Shown in pieces: positions 56,041 to 64,000 of a DNA stretch of 64,000 bases. A program made the translations under genes and the position numbers. This DNA is from Dentipellis sp. KUC8613 (lineage: Eukaryota > Basidiomycota > Agaricomycetes > Russulales > Hericiaceae). The DNA is taken from the NCBI GenBank assembly GCA_002286715.1, contig NSJX01000002.1, positions 234,396 through 298,395 of the forward strand, in the 5' to 3' direction. The first letter of the stretch is position 1. Each line of letters begins with the position of its first letter. The notes below the pieces were generated by a model that did not search any database, was not told where the DNA came from, and worked only from the letters and a program-made list of their open reading frames with translations.

Positions 56041-58532
56041 CTACAAGCAGGAAAACACGCACCGATACTCAAACATGACCTGCACCCCGACGAACAGACA
56101 CGCACACGCGACGAGCAGGAACCGCAGACCTACACCACCACAGTAAGCCAAAAAAGCGCCGGAGAAGGGCACGAAGGAGAAACAGACGCACCCGCCCAGC
56201 TGCCCCCAATCTCGTGCGCCATGTACTTCATCCCGTCCGTGCCGAGCACGAACCCGACGAGGTTCGCGGCCATCATCATGAGCACGTTGCACACCGCGCC
56301 GAGCGCGCACACGTGCCGGTGCCACGGGCGGGCGGCGTACTGCGCGTGCGGCGCGGTTGTGTGCGGTTGTATGTATTCAGTGTGTGCGTGCAGGTGTGTA
56401 GGTATGACGGTGGGATTAAGGATGTAGGTATGACGGTGGGGTTGAGAATGTGGGTAATACCGTGGGGGTGCGAACATGAATGTGAGCCGAGGGAGAAGAG
56501 GGAGTGCAAGGGGGAAGCACGCACCTTGGACGCAGGCAGCACCTGCCTCGCAACGATCTCCGGAAGGATAAACAGCGTGACGAGCCAGCTCCACGCGAGG
56601 AGGCGGAACGAGAGGTCGTGCCAGAGCGCGACGAACGAGAAGATGAGGAAGCTCGAGAGCGCGAGGCGCCGCGTGCCGCCCAGGGGGATGTATATGTACC
56701 TAGTACCGCCGCACACGAACGAAGTCAGAGCCAAAACCAAAGTCAAAGTCGCAAGTCAAGGTCAGAATGTGGACTGCAATGAGGGCAAGCAGAGAGGGAC
56801 GCACCGCACGATCCAGAGGTTGTACGAGCGGTGCCAGCTGCGCCAGAATCCAAGCGTCGAGTAATTGTTCGCGACGCAGCGGACCATATTCTCGGGCGGG
56901 TCTATCCCATCCAGCAGCGCCCACAGGCGGAAGAAGCGCCACGGCAGCAGCAACTGCTCCCACCAGCGCAACCACGACTGCATCAGCGAGCTGCGTTGGG
57001 TGCTGAGGGAGAGAGGAGGATCGCACCTTGAGCCAGACGATGATGAGGTTCCAAAACCCGACCATGCTCAGCTCGGCCGCCGAGTCGCCGCCCCAGGCGC
57101 GCGTGTCCTTGATCGCGACGACGTACATGAAGTGCAGGACGAGCTCCATCGTGAGCAGCGTGCCCAGGAAGCGGAGCGCATAGTGCGTCACGCCGCGGCG
57201 GGTCGTGCTCGGCGACACCGCCGGGCGCGCGAGCTACACCAGCCCAGGCGCACATCAGCCTACCACACAAAACACACACACAAAAACGCCAACGAGAAAA
57301 GCAGGGGGGCAACGCACCTGCCACAAGAAATCGTTGAACGTGAGAATCGGGCCGGCGATATACAGCGGCGCGTAGAGCGCGTACGCTATGTAGTTGACGA
57401 AGGAGTACGCCTCGGGCGGGTGGGCGGCGCGCACGCGCTCCTTGTCGGACAACGCGGATCCTGGCTTGCAGCACGCGTGCGCTCAGCGCGGTGCGGCAGG
57501 GAGGGAGGGAGGGAGGGAGGGAGGGGCACGTACGTCAGGCGGGGGCGGGCCCGCGCGCGCGCAGGCCCAGTGGTGGTCCATGCTGAAGGAGACGAGGCGG
57601 AGCATCGTGATGTTGAAGCTGACGTGCCAGCCGGGGTACACGCCGCGCCATGCGTCCTAGTGCACCACGCTCGTCAGTCACTATCAATTCGAGCGCGTGC
57701 GAGCGCAAGAGAGCGTACCAGGCTGGCGAGCGCGGGGTGCGCGCTGGCGAATGTGTACCCATGGTACCGCTCGTTGAGGAACAGGATGCCGCAGTTGAAG
57801 AGCCATGTCGCCGCGACGCCCCACTGGCGGCCGGCGGCGGCCTTCGTGAGCGCGTAGTTCACGGTGAGGATGAGGAGGACCTTGAGCGTGCTCGTGCCGT
57901 GCAGCACGAAGAGCATCAGCACGGAGAAGAGCGCGTAGAAGGGGACGAGGTGCAGCCGGTCCGCGGCCGCGGAAGGCGCGGCGCGCGTGTAGATGAATTT
58001 GAGTGCGAAGAAGGCCGAGAGCAGGAGCGTCAAAGCTGGAATGTTGCTCCGGAACCCGCGGTATTGCAGGTCGCTGTTGTCCTGCGGCGGGTCAGTGTCC
58101 AGCACGCGCTGCGTGCGGGGAGGTGTATGGACGTACCACTTCGCGGCCGAATAACCACCCGCGCGCCAGCCGGTGGCGGTAGAGGTTGTAGTTTAGATAT
58201 GACGCTGCGAATGGCACGCCATAGTCGGTCGTACCTGCGCAAATGCATTATGGAAACGAGAAGCACTCACTGCGGCTCAGAGACACCGGTACCCACACCA
58301 TCCACGGCACAGCGAACGCGAAGACAACATAGTAGACCCAGAACTCCGGCGTCTTCCAGCGCGAGGGTGGTTTCGGCCCATCAGTGTCGACCGGGCGGTA
58401 CGACGAGGGCACGTCCACGGTCAGCCGTGTGATGCCCTTGCGGTGCTCCTTCGGCGGGTCCTCGATTTCGAGCGCAGCAGGTGCGCGGTGGAGGTCGGTC
58501 GGCATCTGGAGGGTAAAGTGCCCAGCTCCCAT
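56041..58532 (-). CDS. GUP1: MBOAT O-acyltransferase, Gup1-like
   Basis: This is a membrane-bound O-acyltransferase most like fungal Gup1, which re-acylates the lipid of GPI anchors in the ER and was first linked to glycerol uptake. The N-terminus is cytosolic. A first membrane helix follows ([20 protein letters not shown]), then [20 protein letters not shown]. The family core is complete: [40 protein letters not shown] and [12 protein letters not shown], then [40 protein letters not shown] and [20 protein letters not shown] carry the conserved Asn/His active-site region. The last helix is [20 protein letters not shown], reached through an in-phase intron. The stop is TAG at 56041-56043. The start is taken at ATG 58532 ([15 protein letters not shown]), but an upstream exon may exist, because the frame opens after a possible acceptor at about 58560. 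Confidence 0.85.
57498..57526. repeat. GAGG-type tetranucleotide repeat inside an intron
   Basis: About seven GGGA units lie in an intron of the Gup1-like gene, close to its splice acceptor on the minus strand (where it reads as a C/T-rich tract). It may serve as an extended polypyrimidine tract. Confidence 0.8.
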
Positions 58533-58788
58533 GAATGAGCGGGTATCGTCGGGTCCCTGTAGCGTATGCAAGAAATCAGTACTTGACTCTGTAGCAGCGA
58601 ATAAGTTTCATGAAGCAGCTGAATTGAAAGCTACGTAGCGTGACCGTGCGGGGCGCGTCGTCGGTGCGTGTGACGGTCACGCCCAACACACCTTTGTGCT
58701 CGCCGTCGTTGTCGCCGTCGCCTTCGCCTGAGCACACACACACAAGTCAGTCTCGCATGCGCCAGTCTGCAGGCCTTCTCTAACGATC

Positions 58789-59957
58789 ATGTTTTCGAAA
58801 CGTAGTGGAAGACGTATCGACTGGATCGGACTCGGACTACTCCAAGTGAGTTGAGTCGTGCCCTTCTCCCGCGGCGCGCCTGCTCACCTGCCTCTAGCTC
58901 GGTACGCCCGTTCCACTGCCGACCACCCACGATCCTCGAACGTTCAAGCTAACATTTATCGCATGCACGGCAGTGGATCGCGTGGTTTCTCTCATCCAAG
59001 GGGAACGAATACTTCTGCGAGGTCGAGGAGGACTACATCCTCGACCGCTTCAATCTCACAGGCCTGAACACCGAGGTGCAGAATTACGCCCAGGCGCTCG
59101 ACCTCATCACCGACAACCTCGGTGCGTCCCCCGGGCTCAGAACGTTATATCGTAGTGTGAGATGTAACACACGTGCTCGCAGAGGATGACTTTCAGGACG
59201 AGCTCCGCGGGTCACTCGACGTCCAGGCACGGCTGCTCTACGGGCTCATCCACGCCCGCTGGATCGTCACCGCGCGCGGGCTGCAAAAAATGGTACTCCC
59301 TTCCCTTCCTCATTCCCTACACCTACCCCCTCATCACCTAACTCCTACCCACCACCTAACTCACCTCGCTCCCAGCTCGAAAAATACAAGAAAGCCGACT
59401 TCGGGCGCTGCCCGCGCGTGATGTGCCAATCGCAGCCGCTCCTGCCCGTCGGACTGACCGACCTGCCGTACGAGAAGTCCGTGAAGCTCTACTGCGGGCG
59501 GTGCGAGGACATCTACTCGCCCAAGTCCTCGCGGCACGGGTCCATCGACGGCGCGTACTTCGGCACGTCCTTCCCGCACCTGCTCTTCCTCGTCTACCCG
59601 AACCTCATCCCGCCGAAGAGCGGCCCCGTCGACCTCGGGCGCGCGGGCGGCGGCGGCGCGGGCGGCGGGGAGGGCGGCCGCCGCCTGCGCGTGCGCGACG
59701 AGGCGGAGGGCGCGGTCGAGGGCGCCGGCGAGGGCGTCAGCACGGCGGCCGCGGCGCTGCGCGCGGACAGGTACCGCCCGCGGATCTTTGGCTTCCAGGT
59801 GAACGAGATCGCGAAGCTGCAGCGGTGGCAGGAGGCGGTGCGCGACCGGTGCGTTTTCTCCTCTCAGCCCTACAATCCACGTTGCGCGTTGCTGATGTGT
59901 TGGCGATGCGACAGGCAGATCGCGCGGCTCGAGGCGCAGGAGCACGAGAGCGCATAG
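58789..59957 (+). CDS. Casein kinase 2 regulatory (beta) subunit
   Basis: This is the regulatory subunit of protein kinase CK2, which dimerises through a zinc ribbon and binds two catalytic subunits. The core is [40 protein letters not shown] and [20 protein letters not shown]. The zinc ribbon is CPRVMC with YCGRCEDIY, all four Cys present. [20 protein letters not shown] and LYGF-type [14 protein letters not shown] complete the fold. Between [13 protein letters not shown] and the FGFQ segment is a Gly/Arg/Glu-rich insertion of about 45 residues. The start is uncertain. ATG 58789 splices canonically (58846/58974) in phase, but a different frame of the same exon reads TGSDSDYS, which looks more like the acidic family N-terminus. 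Later exons splice in phase to TAG at 59955-59957. Confidence 0.9.
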
Positions 59958-61481
59958 TGCACCGTGGGCGCGCGGGGCGCTTTCTAGGTTTTGTTGTTGT
60001 TCGATATCGATATTAATTTGCGGGCTGGCTGGGGTAGAAGCAGGGCCCGTGGTACCGGTGCTATCTATTCATGTCGGTTGCGGTTGCGTGCTGTTGTACT
60101 TCGCGAGGTGATAGAGCGGGTGCGTGTTGTGAAATAAATTGGCTGGCTGACGCAACAATTTTGAGCTGAAGACGTCGATTACCGCGGCCCTTGGCGGCAC
60201 CCAGTCGCAACGTCTAGGGTCTAGTCGAAGGTGCGTTACTATTGCTGGTGAATTCGGACTCCAAATTTCCACCACGCATTGAACGGGGAGCCCGGCGTCG
60301 TGCTCAGGGCTGCTCACTGACATCTCAATTGAACCTCAATTCTTTGGTTCTCGCGCGCCTTGGCCTGATGTTCGATGTTCTGATGACCCCCTCCCACATC
60401 GCGACTGCGCGTAACCGCGTTGAACAAGGTTAGCCTCAGGTTCCCCGGCCCGGCCGGCCCCTGGCCCTGCCTTGCACCTACCTCAACCCCGTACTCCCAC
60501 AACACCAGCGAGCTACTCCAATTCATACATACGTAGCATCAATTTTACCTGCAGGACTCGCCTCCTCCGCGGGATTACCGCCGCCGACGTCAGGCGTCCG
60601 AGTCGGCCTCGACGATACACATCACTGACAGACGCAGGCTCCCGAAATCGCTAATGGCTAATAGCTCATTACGTCCAGTAGCACATTCGGATTTGGATTC
60701 GGATTCGAAGGGTCCGGTCTTGTATCTGAGACACGCCTAAGCCGCGGACGTTGAGTCGGAGGAGGACGACGATAGGAGCCCCTCCCTCGCGCGAGGGTGC
60801 CGCGGCCGATCGTCGGTATCTCGGCATCCACTCGAATTCGTATTTCTCGCATTGACAATGTCATTGTCAATCCGCACCGGTACCCTTGCTCTTGTTCTTG
60901 TTCTCGGTCCGCTGCGGACGGGTGCTCCTGCTCTTGTTCTTGTTCTTTTTTTCGTGTCCCCTCGCCGGCGGCCCGCGGCTGTCATCCGTCGCTGGTCAGA
61001 ATCAGAGGTGGGGGTGCGCACGCGTGAACGTGCGGGCGAGTCTGAGGAGCGAGCGGAATGCAGACGATCGCACAATTGCAAGAGGCACTGGACGATATGA
61101 ATGAACACACTGACCGGGCCCGAGATGCCGAGGTTCGGACGGCGAGAGAAGATGAAGATGAAGGTGTTACTTAGATCTATATAGATAGCGCAGACAACAA
61201 GGACAAAGGGCGCTCTGTGAGGGGGTAGGAGTAGGAGAGCAAAGCATGGTGTGTGCGAGGACGAGGGCGGGCGGGGGCGGGGGAGAATCATTATTAGTAC
61301 TGCGTGCGGTGGGGTATTCATGTGCGTGAGGTATTGGTACTGTACGGGTCCGGATCCGATAGGAAGGTAGGTAGGTAGAGGTAGGCTGGCTGGTTTTGCA
61401 GGAATAGCGCATGGGGCGGGCGGGCGGTCAATGTCATAGTCGTCATGGGTCGTGTCGTGTCGGGCGGGCGGGCGCAGGCGG
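59958..61481. other. Tail-to-tail intergenic region, low-complexity
   Basis: This 1.5-kb gap lies between two 3' ends. It has GATTCG-like and CTTGTTCTTGTT-like short repeats around 60690-60960. A 194-codon open frame on the minus strand (61321-60737) is Arg/Thr/Ser-rich from those repeats and has no recognised domain. I do not call it a gene. Confidence 0.45.
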
Positions 61482-63576
61482 TCACTGCGACTCGATGATG
61501 GGGAACGCGAGCACGCCCGGGATGGGCGCGGCGTTTGCGAGCGCGTTGCTCGCCTTTGCGCGCTCGCGGAGGAGGCCCCACTGGACCCACCAGTTGTCCG
61601 CCTCGTCCTCTGCGTCGTAGTCGAACGTGTCGCGGTTCTCGTCCCACTGCTGCTTGTTGCCGTCCTCGCCGCCGAGGACGTCCTTGCCCGCCTCGTGCAT
61701 GGCGGCCATCGCCGCGTCGCGCAGCGCGGCCTCCTCGCCGCTCGCGGTCATGAAGAAGATGTTCGCCATGTCCATGATGCGGTTCTTCTTCGCGCGCTCC
61801 TGCCGCAGCTCCTGGAACGCGACGAGGAAGCTCTCGATCTGGTCGTGCGAGATGAGGTGCGAGAAGAGCTTGCCGAGCACGGACGCGTCCTCGAGGCTCA
61901 TGCTCGCGCCCTGGATGCTGCCTGGGGGGAACGGGTGCGCGGCCTCGCCGATGACGACGAGCCGGCCGCTCTCGTGTACCCAGTCGTCGAGATCTGGCCA
62001 CTCGCGGAGCTGCTGGCGCGTCGTATGGTGTGCTAGGCGGGCGAGTTTCTGCAGTCTGCAAGCGCGAGTGAGCATATGCTGGCGGGCCGCCGGGGCCGAA
62101 AGAGGCAAGGGACGGACCTCTGCTCGGCGCCGGTCGCGTGACTTGCGAGGTCGCCTGCCGAGACGAGCTCGCCCCAGTCGTCGCTTGATCCCGTGTCGGG
62201 CGTGTAGAGGTACAGCGCGCAGTCCTCGCCCTTGGCCTGCCCATCCATGCATCAGCGCGTCCCCCGCACGGTCAGTCGGTCGCCGGCGCACTCACTATTG
62301 GAAAGCACAGTGCACAATGTTTATCCCCGAACCAGACCCATTGCGTCACCTGCGGGCAAATTATCAGCACCATCGCCCCCTGCATCAGGGCCCGCGGCAC
62401 ACGGCGCTCGCCGCGCACCGACACGCCGCAGGGCCAGGGATTCGAGGAACGGACGCACGAGCTCCTGATCCAGCAGGCGCGCGAGCTCGGGGTCGGCGCG
62501 CATCGCGGCGCCGGGCACAATTCCGCTGCGGGTGGCGCATCATGCATCACGGGCAGTTTATCACGGCGGGTGCGAGGTGTCATATGCTAATCAGCCGACG
62601 CACGCACAGGCAGGCAGCAGGCCGCGCGGGGCACTCACCCGAACATCATCAGGCCGCTCGGCCGGCCCGCGTCGTCGTCCTCGTCGACGAGCTCGCGGCA
62701 CAGCCCGTGTGCGCCGTCCGCGCCGACGACGACGTCCGCGTGCACGACCTCGCCCGTCGAGAGCGTGACGGAGCGCCCGTCGTCGCTGACGCTGACCGCG
62801 TTCGCGCCCAGCCGGATCGTCGCGCCGCGCTCCACGGCCGTCTCGTAGAATATCTGTCGCAGCTTCGCGTGCTGCACGCGTCGCGCCCATCGTCAGCCGC
62901 GGACAGCACACACACGTACAGAGAGCAAGCGACGCACGTGGAGGAAGATGAACTCGCCGCCCGCCTCCTCAAGCATCTCCGAATCCCATCGATGCGACCC
63001 GAGGATCCTGCCGCTCTCTACTGCACCACGGCACAATGAATGACTGAAGGACCGGCAGCGCATCGCAGCAGCAGCACTCACGTCGCGACATGATGACCCG
63101 CTCGGAGATGACGCCTGGCGCAAGGATCTTGTCGCCGAGGCCCCAGTGGTAGAAGATCTTCGTCATATTCGGCGGCATGCGCGTGCCGCCCATGTGGTGC
63201 TGCGAGGACTGCGGGGCGGGGGGCACGTTAGCGACATTAGGCACGGGCAGGGGCGCGCGGGGACGCACGCCGTCGATCCGCGCCTCCTTCTCGAGCACGG
63301 TGACGCGGTGGCCGACGCGGCGCAGCGCGACGGCGCACGCGAGGCCCGCGACGCCGCCGCCGATGACGACAAAGTCGATCGCGAGGGCGGTTTTTTTGGG
63401 GATGGAGGGGATTTTGACCTGCGCGCGTTACATATGCATACGTAGCACCGGGTCAGCGTCAGCGTCAGCACGCGGGCGGGCGGGGCGCGTGGAGTGCGGC
63501 GGGGGCGCACCTGGTGGAAGCCGTTCATGGGAGAGTCGTGGGTCGGTGGCGCAGAGTACGTAGGATGGGGGGACAT
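61482..63576 (-). CDS. FAD-dependent aromatic-ring-type monooxygenase
   Basis: This is a flavoprotein monooxygenase of the PHBH/salicylate hydroxylase-like class, which hydroxylates aromatic or similar substrates with NAD(P)H and oxygen. ATG 63576 gives MSPHPTYSAPPTHDSPMNGF, and an intron leads to VKIPSIPKKTALAIDFVVIG. The FAD ADP-binding site is DFVVIGGGVAGLACAVALRR, with VTVLEKEA closing the fold. The second motif is DVVVGADGAHGLCRELV (the DG motif). The third is LVVIGEAAHPFPPGSIQGAS, with SLEDASVLGKLF (the GD motif). HAKLRQIFYETAVERGATIR and AKGEDCALYLYTPDTGSSDD link them. The C-terminal part is helical and acidic (GNKQQWDENRDTFDYDAEDE), ending GVLAFPIIESQ at TGA 61482-61484. Several short introns were traced. 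The segment between about 62.3 and 62.6 kb was not resolved in every frame. Confidence 0.88.
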
Positions 63577-64000
63577 GCAGGGGGAGTGCAGGAAGGAGCG
63601 GGAGCACGCGGGGGGACATCAGATTTTCTTTTATCGAGGGGATGATGGACAGGCGCGGATATGCAGAGGGATCTCGTACGCGGAGGCTGGCCCGCCGGGC
63701 TCCAGGAGCAGGCAGCTGATGGGTCCCTGCCTCAGCCTGCTTCCGCTCAATTCCTTGGCTCGCTGATCGATCCTCTGCGACCGCTAGATGCGCATACGGC
63801 ATCCCCACCGCGCGAACAAGCTCGGTGTCTCACGCATCCCCGCCGCACAAACAATAGGGGCCCCCTCCGCCAGGAATCCAGGCCCGACCGCCCCTCCCCG
63901 GCTCTCCCCGCTGCGTGCGCCCTCCCGTCCCAGATTCAGAAGCAGTCTCTTCTCTTCTTCAGCTTCCCCCATGTGCATTTAATTTAAGTACCGTAGCATC
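63577..64000. other. Upstream region of the monooxygenase gene
   Basis: This is non-coding as far as I can see, and it probably holds the promoter of the FAD monooxygenase gene. It has no recognisable start of another gene before the window ends. Confidence 0.4.

Noticed and set aside
60737..61321. 194-codon open frame on the minus strand
   Set aside because: It is a translation of short CT-rich repeats giving Arg/Thr/Ser runs, with no domain and no splice support.
1..64000. CRISPR arrays, transposases, LTR retrotransposons or integrated viral genes
   Set aside because: None was seen: no spaced identical repeats, no reverse transcriptase, integrase or transposase motifs, and no long terminal repeats. 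The organism is eukaryotic, so CRISPR is not expected.

Overview
This window is a gene-dense stretch of nuclear DNA from a filamentous basidiomycete, most likely an Agaricomycete. The evidence is many short GT-AG introns of about 45-75 bp, GC-rich coding sequence, two gene families typical of these fungi (FunK1-type protein kinases and a DUF6534 seven-helix membrane protein), and the lack of any operon-like layout. Exon structures were worked out by hand by matching splice sites to reading phase. Those quoted with exon coordinates are in frame throughout unless stated.

Layout. 1-4.2 kb: the 3' end of a FunK1 kinase cut by the window edge, then a spliced, acidic, Ser/Pro-rich protein I do not recognise. 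4.9-6.2 kb: a secreted SGNH/GDSL acetylesterase-like gene with an apparent frame break. 6.5-15.1 kb: two paralogous triple-CCCH zinc-finger genes that share an intron position; between them lie a DUF6534 membrane protein, poorly resolved coding-like fragments and an NAD(P)-binding epimerase/NmrA-like protein. 16.3-17.3 kb: an MDP-1 type HAD phosphatase. 18.3-21.6 kb: a very large forkhead transcription factor. 21.6-24.0 kb: a long intergenic region with an imperfect tandem duplication of about 0.5 kb. 24.0-27.9 kb: an aldo/keto reductase and a cytochrome P450, tail to tail. 28.6-29.9 kb: tRNA-His guanylyltransferase. 30.1-33.7 kb: a decayed FunK1 relic beside an intact FunK1 kinase. 34.2-41.1 kb: a HIT protein, a VIT/VWA protein, an MFS transporter and mitochondrial ribosomal protein uL30m. 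41.6-49.5 kb: formamidase and an arrestin-like protein with a very long disordered tail. 50.2-52.7 kb: a sugar-transporter-like MFS protein. 52.7-56.0 kb: no gene I can assign. 56.0-60.0 kb: a Gup1-like MBOAT acyltransferase and the casein kinase 2 regulatory subunit. 61.5-63.6 kb: an FAD-dependent monooxygenase.

The genes do not form one pathway. Housekeeping genes (THG1, CK2 beta, uL30m, Gup1-like, MDP-1) are mixed with metabolic genes (formamidase, aldo/keto reductase, P450, FAD monooxygenase, transporters) and regulators (forkhead, CCCH pair, FunK1 kinases, arrestin). No secondary-metabolite backbone enzyme, transposase, rRNA, convincing tRNA or CRISPR array was seen. The features most worth a second look are the FunK1 locus with its relic, the orphan acidic gene beside another FunK1 gene, the CCCH pair, hexanucleotide-encoded dipeptide runs in several regulators, and the tandem duplication. 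None of these proves a new system.
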